Under the pieces are notes generated by a model. That model was not told the origin of the DNA, made no database searches, and was given only the letters and a program-made list of their open reading frames with translations. Made by a program: the position numbers and the translations under genes. DNA of 64,000 bases from Rhodococcus sp. 06-462-5 (GTDB lineage Bacteria; Actinomycetota; Actinomycetes; Mycobacteriales; Mycobacteriaceae): positions 179,584-243,583 of the forward strand of contig NZ_NOYD01000005.1 in NCBI RefSeq assembly GCF_002258315.1, written 5' to 3'. Below, piece after piece: positions 18,044-30,800 of this stretch; within the stretch, counting starts at the first letter, position 1, and every line of letters begins with the position of its first letter.

Positions 18044-18898
18044 GTGCATGATTCCGTAGCCGTTTCGGTCGTGATCCCCGCTCACAACGCCGGCGAACTC
18101 CTGGCTGTGCAGTTGTCTGCGCTCGCGCATCAGGACTACGACGGTCGGCTCGAGATCGTCGTAGTCGACAACAATTCGACGGACGGTTCGGTGGACCACC
18201 TCGAAATTTCGGATTCAGGTCAGGCGGTACGCATCGTGCGGGCCCACGACGGTGTCGGCCCTGCCTACGCCCGCAATCGAGGGGCAGACGCCGCCCACGG
18301 CGAACTGCTGCTGTTCTGTGACGCCGACGATCGAGTCCACCCCGATTGGGTTCGCAAGATGGTCGATTTTCTGCACGATGGCAGGTACGACATCGTGACC
18401 TCTGCTGTCGAAGGACGAACCCTCAACCCCGCAGGGCATCGCAAGATCGCCGAGATCGCATCTCCGGAAAACTTTCAATCCTCCAAATTCTTTGCACCGA
18501 TCGTCGTGGGTTGCAGCTTCGGATGCACCGCTGCGGCATACCGAGATTTGGGTGGGATCGACGAAACCTACCGTGCCAACGAAGAAGTCGAATTCGGATG
18601 GCGGGCAGTTCGGTCCGGCTACCGTGTGGGCTACTTGCCCGAGGCACTTGTCGCATACCGGTATCGCGTCGGCTTCCGAGCCGGCTTCCACCAGGGCATG
18701 TCTCGCGGAACCAGTTTCGCGCGACTCGCAGATGCGTTCCCCGGCAGTGGGCTACCCGCCCAATCGGCCACTCGCCTATGCCGTGAACTCCTCGGACTCG
18801 CTGTCGCGCGCGCGACGCCCGAGGAGCGCGGCTTGCTGACAGGTATCGCCCTCGGCCGCCTGCGCGGCGCGATCACGCACCGCACCCTTCGTCTCTAG
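18044..18898 (+). CDS. Family 2 glycosyltransferase (GT-A fold)
   Basis: The product is 284 residues from a GTG start, with AGGAGAGG at 18029-18036 seven bases upstream. The N-terminal half is a GT-A fold: [33 protein letters not shown] (nucleotide-binding), and the metal-binding [16 protein letters not shown] with DADD as the DxD motif. [19 protein letters not shown] corresponds to the acceptor/catalytic ED-like region. No membrane span is visible. GT2 enzymes transfer sugars from nucleotide-sugar donors; the acceptor is unknown. The gene is convergent with NRPS gene 4 and shares its stop codon bases. It could glycosylate the peptide product, but an unrelated cell-wall role is equally possible. 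Confidence 0.88.
   Translation: MHDSVAVSVVIPAHNAGELLAVQLSALAHQDYDGRLEIVVVDNNSTDGSVDHLEISDSGQAVRIVRAHDGVGPAYARNRGADAAHGELLLFCDADDRVHPDWVRKMVDFLHDGRYDIVTSAVEGRTLNPAGHRKIAEIASPENFQSSKFFAPIVVGCSFGCTAAAYRDLGGIDETYRANEEVEFGWRAVRSGYRVGYLPEALVAYRYRVGFRAGFHQGMSRGTSFARLADAFPGSGLPAQSATRLCRELLGLAVARATPEERGLLTGIALGRLRGAITHRTLRL
18895..18898. other. Shared palindromic stop CTAG of two convergent genes
   Basis: The tetramer CTAG contains TAG for the glycosyltransferase (18896-18898, + strand) and TAG for NRPS gene 4 (18897-18895, - strand). The genes therefore overlap by four bases tail-to-tail with no space for a terminator between them. Confidence 0.95.
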
Positions 18899-21800
18899 TC
18901 GACCGTAATCCCCTCGGCGGCTTGCATCGCTGTGTCGAGTGCTCGCCCGACGACCACCAGCGACTCCGCTGAGGTCATGTTCGCGTGGGTAGCGTCGACA
19001 TCGATGTTCTCGATGGTGCCGCCCACGTACGGCGACCACAGCAGGGCCGCATCGCCTGCGGACGGGTGATCTCGCGCTGCGGAGAAGAACAACAGATCCC
19101 CCTCGAGCGCCACCGGCGAATAGCCGTTGATCTTCATCGCGCTCGCCAGAGCGTCCTCGTACAGGTTCGACACCTGCAACTCGTCGAACATGTCCAGTTC
19201 GGCCAGCACGAGATCGACAACCTGCCGGCGAGTGGTCTCGCTGCGCAAGTCGGTGAGTTCCCCCGCTCCGCCGATCCCGAGCGCATGCAGGTTGTCCGCG
19301 AACTCCTCGGCGAAGACCGTCTCGTCGACAGTCGGGAGACTGTCGAGCATCGCGACCACTCCCACGTCGTGCCCGGATGTTCGGAGCGAAACGCTGATGG
19401 CATGGGCGAGCACGCCGCCGAACGACCAACCCAGTAGATGGATCGGACCGGTCGGCTGCACACGAAGGATCTCGCGGGCGTAGAACTCGGCTTGCTCTTC
19501 CATGGTTGTCGGCAATGCCGAACCACCGCTCAGTTGCGGAAGCTGCAGGCCGTAGATGGGGCGTCCCGGAGCGGTGGTCTCGGCCAGCGCGGCATAGTTC
19601 CAGGCCAGCCCGATCATCGGGTGGATACAGAACAACGCCGGACGGTCACCGCCAGTACGAATGGGCAGGACTGTCGCCAGCGGGTCTGCTGCGTCCGTGG
19701 AACCAACAGACTCCTGAATACGGCGCGCCAGCAGCTCGACGGTGGGCTCGGTCAGAATCCACTGCACCGAAACTGCAGCGCCGCAACGTGAACGGATCCG
19801 AGCGGCAAGCTTGGCCGCGAGGAGCGAATTGCCACCGAGCTCGAAGAATCTGTCGTCCAGCCCGACTTCGGTCAGTCCGAGCACGTCGGCCACCGAGGCA
19901 GCCACCTCTGCTTCGAGATCCGTCGTTGGAGCGCGGAACTCGATCCGGCGCACTTGTGGGTCCGGCAGTGCACGACGATCGAGCTTGCCGTTGACCGTCA
20001 ACGGCAACGACTCGAGGGCCATCAGGGCGTCGGGAACCATGTACGACGCCAGGCTCTGCGCCACGTGCCCGCGCACGTGATCGAGATCCACCGACCCGTT
20101 GTCGGCCACCACGTATCCGACGACCCGGGATCCGAGGTGATCGTCTTCGCGGACGACGGCGACAGCCTGCGCCACACCGGGTGCGGACCGAAGCGCTGCT
20201 TCAACCTCGCCGAGCTCGATCCTGAAGCCCCGCAACTGGACTTGCGAGTCCGACCGGCCGACGTAATCGAGGGTGCCCTGCGGCGTCCACTGCGCCAGAT
20301 CGCCGGTGCGGTACATACGCGCGCCGACGCCCTGGAACGGATTCGCGACGAAGCGTCCGACCGTCAGTCCTGCACGTCCGAGGTACCCGCGCGCGAGCTG
20401 CACACCGAAGACGTAGACCTCGCCCACCACTCCGACCGGGACCGGGCGAAGACCCTGATCGAGGACGTACGTTCCGAGGCCGTCGATCGCGGTCCCGATC
20501 GGGTGTCGGACGCTCTCGTCGACACCACGGACCTCATGGTGTGTCACGTGCACAGTGGTCTCGGTGATCCCGTACATGTTGCTCAGCAGCGGCGCATCGA
20601 CTCCGTGCGCATCGAACCATCCGGTGAGCTTGCTCGGATCCAGAGCCTCTCCGCCGAACACGATGTGTCGCAACGCCGTCGGAGACGACGAGGCCCGCTC
20701 GGCGTCGACGAACTGGTAGAACGCCGATGGCGTCTGGCTGAGCATCGTCACGCCCTCACGCGCCACGAGCTCGACGAACTCCCGAGGCGACCGGGACGTG
20801 GGATGATCCACCACCACGAGAGTGCCGCCGTGCAGCAACGGTCCCCAGATCTCCCACACAGAGAAGTCGAACGCGAACGAGTGGAACATCGTCCACACGT
20901 CACTCGGTCCGAAGTCGAATGTCCGATCGGTGTTGCGGAACAGTCGCACGACGTTCTCGTTGGGTATGGCAACGCCTTTGGGCGTGCCGGTGGACCCGGA
21001 GGTGTAGATGACGTACGCGAGATCCGCACCACTGCGCGCCGTATCGGGTCGAGTCACCGAAGGCTGCTCGGTCTCGGTCTCGCTCATACCATCCCAAGCG
21101 ATGACGGGCACACCGAATTCGGCGTACGCCCTCGCGCCGTCACGGTCCGTCAGTACACACGTCGGACGTGCATCCTCGATCATGAAGCGCGCCCGGTCGA
21201 GCGGCAGCGACGTGTCGACGGGGAGGTAGCCGGCACCTGACTTCAGTACGGCCAGCAAGCCGACGATCAGCTCGATACCGCGGGGAAGCGCTATGGCAAC
21301 CAGGGTTTCCCGCCCCGCGCCAGCGGAGAGAAGCCTGCCGACCAGCTTGTCGGCTCGTACGTCGAGCTCGCGGTAGGTCACGCGCTCGTCACCGAAGACC
21401 ACGGCGATGGCGTCGGGTGCGGCCAGTACCTGCTTCTCGAACAGTGAGATCAGCGATTCGTCCCATGCCTCGGAATCGAGCTCGGCTGCAACGGTTTCCG
21501 TCACACCGTTCCAGATCTGCAGCACCTGCGCCCGCTCGGTACCATCGAGAATGTCGATGGAACCGGCTGTGTCGGCACCCTTCGATTCGTCGGCGACGGA
21601 GTCCAGCACGCGAGCAAATCTCGTCGTCATCGATTCCGCGGCGTCCGCGTCGACCAGATCTGCCCGGTACTTCAGGGTGAAGGTGATCTCGGCGTCGGCT
21701 ACGACCACCATGGTCAACGGGTAGTGAGTTGCATCCTTGGTGTCGACACCGAGAACGCTCATCCCGTCGATCGAACTCGCCGCGGACAACCCGGACTTGT

Positions 21801-24800
21801 CGATCGGGTACGACTCGAACACCACCAGGGTGTCGAACACTGCTGCCGAGCCGACCGTCTGCTGAATGTCGGTCAGACCCACGTAGTGATGATCGAGAAG
21901 TTCCGCCTGCGCCCTCTGCGTGCGGTGCACCAGATCCTCGATGCTCGCGTTCGCGTCCTGGGTGAATCGGACCGGAACGGTGTTGATGAACAGACCGACC
22001 ATCGATTCGATGCCGTCGAGCTCCGCCGGACGACCGGACACCGTGGTTCCGAACACGACATCGTCGCGAGTCAGCAAGCGCGAGAGCAGAATTCCCCATG
22101 CCACCTGAACCAGAGTGTTCATCGTGACGCCCAGTTCCGACGCGCGGTCCGACAACCGAGCGGCGTCCACACCTCTGAGAACGATCTTCTTCTCGGCGAT
22201 CTCGGGAGAGTCGGCATCTGCAGAGCCACGCTGCGAGATCAGCGTCGGATCGTCGAGTCCTGCGAACGCCCCTCGCCACGCGCCCAACGAGTCGTCGATG
22301 TCACGCGTGGACAGCCACGCAAGGAAATTGCGGTACGGACGCACCCTCGGCAGAACGGACGTCTCACCGCGGGTTGCGTACAGGACCAGCAGATCCTTCA
22401 TCAAGATGGGCATCGACCAGCCGTCGAGCAGGATGTGGTGGCTGGTCACGCCGAGCGTCCACAGATCGGCGGCCGTGCGGATCAGCAGGAACCTGATCAA
22501 CGGCGGCGCGGTCATATCGAATCCGAACGCTTGTTCAGCACTCAGCAGCTGGTCCGCCGTCATCGAATCATGTTCGGCAACAGTGAGATCGATGGTTCGC
22601 CACGGCACGCGAACCGACTCTACGACGACCTGTACAGCATTGCCGGTCTCGTCGCGCAGGTATGCGGTGCGTAGGTTGGAATACCGCTCGAGAATCCGAT
22701 CCGCCGCGACGTGCAGCCTCTCCGCGTCGACGTCGCCGCCCAGGTGCAGCTGGATCTGCGTGGTGTACACGTCGGTCGTGGCCTCGGAGATCGACGCGTG
22801 GAACAGCAGTCCGTTCTGCAGCGGCGACAGCGGCCAGATGTCGCGCACCGACGGCAGCTGTGCCTCTATCTGCTCGATGTCGCGCTGAGTCAGCTGCACG
22901 AGCGGGAGATCCGACGGCGTCAGACCTCCGGCGCCGTCATGTCGTCCGTGCTCGACGATGGACGTCAGCGCATCTCGCCAGTGCTCGGCCAAAGCGTGAA
23001 CGTTCGACTCCGACAACAGGGTCGTCGGGAAGCCGAAGTCTGCGGTGAGGCGTCCACCGACGACAACGGCGTTGATGTCGATCGGAGCCATGGCGGGGGC
23101 GTCCACGTCGGCCGTCCCGGTCAGGTCACCGAGGTCGCCGGCCGGAATCCAGCCGACTTTCTCCATGCCCTCGGGTATGTCGGCCGCCGACACGCGGCCC
23201 AGGTAATTGAAGCTGATCTGCGCGTGCGCCGCCGAGGGCGGTGCGAACGCCGGGTCGCCCATGTACCGCAGCAATCCGTAGCCCAGACCCTTGTCCGGAA
23301 TCGATCGCAGCTGCTCCTTGACCGACTTCACGACGGCCCCCGCAGCGACGCCACCGGAGAAGGCGTCGCCCACATCGATGGTTTCGAGTTCGAGTCGGAC
23401 GGGGTAGATGCCGGTGAACCAGCCGACAGTACGGGACAGATCGGCTCCTGGGGCCAGCGACTCCTCGCGCCCGTGACCCTCGAGTCTGATCAGAACCGAC
23501 GAACACTGCGTGCCCCGCTCTTCACGCCAGCGGGCCACCGCGAGCGAGAGCGCGGCGAGGAGAACATCGTCGACACCGGCGTTGAAGGCAGTGGGGATCG
23601 CCGTCGTCACGGCCTCGGTCGTGGCCTCGTCCACCTCGATGTGGACCTTGCGCACCGTCGATGCCAAGTCCACGGCCGGGTCGAAGTCGCGCGGGCCCAC
23701 CGGCAGTTCGACACGATCGAGAACCGAAGTCCAGTAGGGCAATTCAGCTCGACGAAGGTCGGAACGCGCGTTGTCGGCCAGTGAATGCGCCCACCGCCGG
23801 AACGACGTGCCGACCGCGTCGAGTGTCGGCACGGAGCCTGCAGACACCTGCAACCAGGCGGAGATCAGATCGGGAACGATGATGCGCCAGGACACGCCGT
23901 CGACGACGAGGTGATGCGCAGCGACGATGAGCCTGCCCGTGTCGTCGGTTCGTTCTCCCGACGGTGAGGTCGGATCGAGCCACGCGAACTCGACGACTCG
24001 TCCGGCTGCCGGATCCAGACGACTCAGTGCACCCTCGAGCGCTGTCGCGGCGAGGGCAAGACGATCTTCGTCACCGAGGGCCGGGTCGACGGCAGTACGA
24101 GTGACGGCCGTTGCGACATCGACACTGCCCGGCTCGCGCGTGCGCAGCACCCACGCACCCTCGACGTCGCGTTGCAGCACCGCGCGCAACATGTCGTGGC
24201 GATCGATCACCGCGGTCAGGGTGGCAACGATCTGGTTCTCGGTGATGCCGGCAGGGAGCTCGAGAGCGAGGTTCTGGGTGAACCGATCGAAGCCACCGGC
24301 GCGCTCGACCATGAAGCCGACGGCCGGGGTCAGCGGAATCGTCCCCACTCCCCCGCCGGGCAGTTCCTCGAGCACCTCGGCGGCACCGGATTCCACGATC
24401 TCAGCCAGTGCGGCAACGGTTCTGAGCTCGAACACGTCCCGCGGTCCGAAGTTGAGCCCGCGGGCCCGGGCGCGCGAGACCAGCTGGATGGACACGATGC
24501 TGTCACCGCCGAGAGCGAAGAACGAGTCGTCCACGCCCACGGTGTCGACACCCAGTACTTCCGCGAACACCTCGCTCAGGGCGCGCTCGGTGTCGGTGGA
24601 CGGCTCGCGACCCACAGTGGTCTCGAACACCGGCTCCGGCAATGCGTTTCGGTCGAGCTTACCCACCGGGGTCAGCGGCACTTCGTCGACCACAACGACG
24701 GCCGAGGGCACCATGTGTGCAGGAAGAGATCTACCGACGTGCTCACGAACGTCAGCGGCGTCGATGTGAGCTCCCGACTGCAAGCGCACGTAGGACACGA

Positions 24801-27800
24801 GGGCGGTGCCGCCGGAGGCAAGCGTCCGCCCGAGGGTGGCCACGAAGTCGACGCCCGGATAGGTCGCGACGACGGAGTCGATCTCACCGAGCTCGATGCG
24901 GAATCCGCGGATCTTGACCTGGAAGTCCGAGCGACCCACGTACTCGATCACGTTGCTGCCGTTGCTCTTTCGCCAGCGTACGACGTCACCTGTTCGGTAC
25001 ATCCGGTCTCCGGCATCGCCGAAAGGATTCGCGACGAAACGCTCGGCTGTCAGGCCGTGCCGCCGGAGATATCCCCGAGAGAGCTGCACACCGGCGAGAT
25101 AGAGCTCGCCGGTGACGCCGAGCGGAACCGGGCGCAGGCGCGAATCCAGGACGTACGACGCCATGCCCCGGATGGGCCCGCCGATCGACAACAGGTCGCC
25201 GGGGCTCAGAGCGTCGCTGATGTTGGTCATGATGGTGGTCTCGGTCGGGCCGTAACCGTTGAAGAACCGCACGTGAGTGGACCAGCGCTGCACCAGCTCC
25301 GGCGAGCACTGCTCACCGCCGGCGATCACGACCTCGAGACTGGTCACCGCGTCGGGATCGATCGAGGCCAGAACCGTCGGAGTCAGGAACGTGTGCGTTA
25401 CCGACTCCCGAGTGATCAGCGCCTCCAGTTCGCCGCCGCCGTACGTGCGAGGAGGCGCGATCACCAGGGTGGACGCGGAGGCAACCGCGAGAAGCAGTTC
25501 GAGAACCGACGCGTCGAAACTGGGCGATGCGAAGTGCAGCGCGCGTGATTGCTCGGTCAGCCTGTAGCGCTCACTCTGCTCGGCCGCGAAGTTGGCCAGC
25601 CCGCGATGCGTGACCACCACACCCTTGGGCTTTCCGGTGGAGCCGGAGGTGTAGATGACGTACGCGGCGTCGTCGGTCTGCGCACGGCGGATCGAATCAG
25701 GCTGCACTACTGGGGTGTTCGGCTGCGCGAGTGTGTCGACGACGATCCAGTCCACCTCGGTCGGCAGTGAGTCGACGACATCCGACGTCGTGAGCCCGAT
25801 CCGAACGCCGGAGTCACTGAGCATGAAGCGAACTCGATCGTCCGGGTAGTCGGGATCGACGGGCACGAACGCCGCGCCGGACGCCGTCACGGCCCACACC
25901 GCGGTCACCGACGAGATGCTCCGGCGGGTGGCGACCGCCACCGTGGTGCCCGGCCCGACACCGCGACCCCGCAGAATCTCCGCGATCGCGGCGGACGTCT
26001 CGTCGAGCTCGCGATAGGTCACCTGGTCGCTGCCCTGGGCCAGTGCAGTTCCGTCCGGGTTCGCCGCGACGGCAGCGGCCATCAGATCCGCGAGGGTTCG
26101 TGGGGCGACGGTTCCCACCGGCCCGCGCAGCAGATCCTGCACCTCGCTGGGTGCCGACAACTCGATATCGCCCACCACCGTCTCGGGATCGGCCGCAACG
26201 GTGGCCAGCACCCGCACGAGCCGCGCCGAGATCTCGTCGACGGTGTCGGCATCGAACAAGTCCGTGGCGTAGGTGATCACGCCTGCCATGCCGTCGGCGG
26301 TGCCGTCGGGCCGGGCTTGTTCGGACAGTGTGAACTGCATGTCGAACTTTGCGCTCGTGTCCTCGATGTCGACACCGGCGATCGTCAGATCGGGCAGCGT
26401 CAGGGAACTCGTAGCCGGGTTCTGGAACGAGAGCGCAATCTGGAACAGGGGGTGCCGGGACTGCGAACGTTCGGGGTTCAGCTGTTCCACCAGACGCTCG
26501 AACGGCACATCGGCATGCGCGAAGGCCTCGAGGTCCGCGTGCCGCACGGTGTTCAGAACGGTCGCGAACTGGCTGCTCGGCTGCACATCGGTCCGCAGAA
26601 CGAGCGTGTTGACAAACATCCCGACGAGATCGTCGAGGGCGGCGTCTCCGCGGCCTGCGATCGGCGTCCCGATCACGACGTCATCGGTGGCCGCCAGTCG
26701 TGCCAACAGCACGGCGAGCGCTGCGTGGACCACCATGAACAGCGTCGAACCACTCTCGCGGGCGACCCGGCCGAGGGAGGCGTGCAGGGACGCGTCGATC
26801 TCGAAACGAGCCGTCGCTCCCCTGTTGCTGATCACCGGTGGACGAGGTCGGTCCGTGGGCAGATCCACTCGATCGGGAATTCCGGCCAGCGTCCGAGTCC
26901 AGAAGTCCAACTGCTTCGAGAGCACCGACTCCGGGTCGCTCTCCTCTCCCAATACCCGACGCTGCCACAGGGTGTAGTCCGCGTACTGCACGGCCAGATC
27001 CGACCAGCTCGGGGCAGCTCCCGCCGTGCGAGCCGAATACGCCACCGCAAGATCCCGCGCGAGCGGTCCCATCGAGAATGCGTCGCCGCTGATGTGGTGC
27101 ACCACCACGGCCAGTACGTGCTCGCGCTCAGCGAGCCGGTAGAGCCACGCTCTGAGCGGTACCTGGATCGTCACGTCGAACGGCATGCTCATGGCGTCGG
27201 CCAGAACCGCGACGAGTTCGTTCGACTCGACGGCAATGGGTGTCAGATCGGGCACCTCGATGCCGTCCGTCACCACCGATTGCCTTGCCCGACCATCGGT
27301 TTCGGGATACAGCGTCCGCAACGACTCGTGTCGATGGACGATGTCGTATACCGCGCCCTGCAGCGCAGCCACATCCAGATCACCGGTCAGCGAGATCGCC
27401 AACGGCAGATTGTCGGCGGCCGAGGTGGTGTCGAACTGGTTGAGGAACCACATTCGCTGCTGTGCGTACGACAGCGGGATCTCCGCCGGACGCTCGACAG
27501 CCTCGAGCTTCGGAACGGCGCGCTCGGACGACAACGCCGAGACCGCCGCGGCGAAGGCGGCGACAGTGGAGGCCTCGAACAGCGCTCGAACCGGAACACG
27601 CCATCCGGCGGCGACGCCCACTCGTGCGACGAGACGGGTTGCGATCAGAGAGTTCCCGCCCAGATCGAAGAAATCGTCGTCGAGTCCGACGCGCTCGACA
27701 CCCAGAACATCGCCGAACGATGCCGCGACGATCTCCTCCACGGGTGTCGACGGTGCGCGGTACTGCCGGGTGTCGATCGACGGGGACGGTAGTGCGCGAC

Positions 27801-30800
27801 GGTCCAACTTGCCGCTCGAGTTCAACGGCAGTTCGCCGAGGACCACGACAGCACTCGGAATCATGTACGCGGGCAACAAGTTCTTGGCGAACTCGGTCAC
27901 AGATGCACGATCGGGTGCGGCACCGACCGTCGGCACCACGTAGGCCACGAGCTGATCACCGGTGGCCGTCGGCAACACCAGCACGACGGCCTGGTTGACA
28001 TCGGCAGAGGTGAGCAGCGCAGACTCGATGTCACCGAGTTCGATGCGCTGGCCGCGGAACTTGACCTGGAAATCGCTGCGCCCGATGTAGTCGAGCACGC
28101 CGTCGGGTCGACGCCGAACCAGATCGCCGGTCCGATACATCCGGGTGCCGGAACCGCTCACGTCGGCGACGAATCGGTCCGATGTCAGATCCGGACGGGC
28201 GACGTAGCCCCGGGCGAGTTGGTCACCGACCAGATAGAGCTCGCCCTGCACACCTGCCGGCACCGGGTGCAGCCGTCGGTCGAGTACCAGTGCGCCGACG
28301 TTCCACTCGGCCACACCGATGGGTACCGAGCCGCGCGAATCCGGCTCCGCACGATGATGAGTCACCGATACCGCGGCCTCGGTGGGCCCGTAGAGATTGT
28401 GGACGCGGGCAGAGCTGACGCGACCGAAATCGGTCACGGTCTCCGGCGGCAACGCCTCACCGATGACGAAGATGTCACGCAACGTGGCGCATTCGGCGGC
28501 GCGTGCGTGCGCAGCGAACACGGTGAGCATCGACGGTACGAAGTCCGTGAGTGTCACCCCGTGCCGGGCAATCGAGGACGAGATGTACTCGGGATCGCGA
28601 TGCCCGTCCGGCGTCGCGAGAACGATGCGGCCCCCGGTACGCAGCGGCAGGAAGAAGCCCCACACCGACACGTCGAAGGTGGTTGCGGTCTTTTGGAAAT
28701 AGACGTCGGTGTCCGCCACGTCGTACTGTGCCGTCATCCACGCCAGCTGGTTCTCGACCGCGCGGTGGGACACCGCGACGCCCTTGGGGTTTCCGGTCGA
28801 GCCGGAGGTGAAGATGACATAGGCGGGACTGGCCGTGTGCAGCGGGCGCAACTCGTTCGCGCGCAGAGGAGAACCGTCGAGCGCCGGGGCGAGGGTGTCG
28901 ATCGCAATGGACTCCGGCACCGTCTCGTGCCTGCGGGTCTCGTCGGGTTCTATGTCGGCGGCGCTGGTGAGCAGACACAACGGAGCAGCCGTGCCGAGGA
29001 TATGGGCTCTGCGTTCGCTCGGGAGATCAGGATCGATCGGCACGTAGGCGCCGCCTGCTCGAACCACGGCGTAGATCGCCACCAGCAGGTCGATCGAGCG
29101 CCTGATGGACACGGCGACGAGCACCTCGGGGCCGACACCGCGCGAGATCAGGTGCCGCGCAAGCGCATTGACTCGGTGGTCGAACTCCGCGTAGGTCAGC
29201 GTGACGTCCTCGAACGTCACCGCCGGCGCATCGGGAGTCGCGGATACCTGCCGCACGAAGGCGTCCAGGATCGACCGGTCCGGCACCGATACTGCGTCGA
29301 CAGCAGCGTGTTCGGTGGACAGTGCCCGCTCGGCGGCGTCGAGCAGATCCACATCGCCGACCGGAAGTGTCGGCGCATCGACGAGTCGCGCGAGCAGCAG
29401 GACGAAGCGGTCGGCGATTCCGCGTACCGTCGCCTCGTCGAACAGATCTGCCGCATAGGTGAACGTGCCCGCGAGAGCGTGCTCCTCGGTACCGGCGGCG
29501 CGGTCCTCCAGGACCAGTTGCAGGTCGAACTTCGCGACCACCTCACCGAAGTCCAGTGGGGAGACCGTCAGATCGGGCAGCTCGAGTGTGCCTGTTGCCT
29601 GGTTCTGGAAGAACAGAGCGACCTGGAACAGCGGGTGCCGGTCGCCGGAGCGAATGGGGTCGAGCACCTCCACCAGACGCTCGAACGGGAGGTCGGCGTG
29701 CGCGAACGCCTGAAGATCGGCTTCGCGAACCTGGGAAAGCAGGTCCGAGAACGTGCGGGACGCATCGACGGCGGTACGCAGAACGAGAGTGTTGACGAAC
29801 ATTCCGATCACGTCGTCGAGCGCCTGCTCACCTCGACCGGCGATCGGCGATCCGACGACGACGTCCGTGGAATCGGACAGGCGGGCGAGCAGCACGGCGA
29901 AGGCCGTGTGTACCACCATGAACGGCGTGGCCCCGTGCTCGCGGGCCAGACGCCCGATCGCCGCAGTCGACGCCGCGTCGATGTCGAATCCGAGTACCCG
30001 ACCGACTCCGGACGGATCGAGTGGGCGGCTACGGTCGGTCGGCAGGTCGAGCTGATCCGGCAACCCCTCGAGGTTGTCCTTCCAGAACGAAATCTGCTGA
30101 TGCGCAACGGACTCGGGATCATCATCGGATCCGAGCACCTCGTGCTGCCACAGCGCGTAATCGGCATACTGCACTGCCAGTGGTTCCCAGCCGGGTGCAT
30201 TCCCCGCGCTGCGAGCGGCGTAGGCGGTCATGATGTCTCGCACCATCGGCGCAACGGACGAGCCGTCGGCGGTGATGTGGTGGGCCACCAGCACGAAGAC
30301 GTAGTGGTCGGTGCCCAGACGTAACAGGTGCAACCGCACCGGGACCTGCTGGGTCACATCGAAACCCGCGAAAGCCAGCTCTTGGACCCGACGCGCGACC
30401 GCATCGGCCTCGATCGATTCGATCTCGAGCGTGACTCCGCTCTCGACTGCGTCCCGCACCATCTGATACCCGGTCCCGTCGACCTCGGGGTAGTACGTCC
30501 GCAGAGATTCGTGACGATCGACGACATCGTCGATCGCGGAGGACAGCGCCGGGACGTCGAGAATTCCGCGCAGTTCGATGGCGGCCGGGATATTGTTCGC
30601 TCCCGACGCGGTGTCGAAGCGGTTGAGGAACCACATCCGCCGCTGAGCCAACGACAGTGGGATCTGCTCGGGGCGCTCCCTCTTCGCCAGCACCGGTTGT
30701 GGTCGGCTCGCGGCGTAGTCGCCATCGGACGGGGCATTCTCCATGCGGGCGGCGAGGGATTGCACCGTCGAGAACTCGAAAACGGTGCGTGCCGGCACTC

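Noticed and set aside
18044-18898. Assigning the glycosyltransferase as a proven NRPS tailoring enzyme
   Set aside because: It is on the opposite strand with its own ribosome-binding site and has no acceptor-specific signature; only proximity supports the link.
28219-30324. Long + strand open frames opposite NRPS genes (28219-30324, 47788-49875, 49921-51879, 56305-58128)
   Set aside because: Same antisense artefact as above: each lies fully within a recognisable NRPS domain series on the - strand and has no independent start signal or family match.
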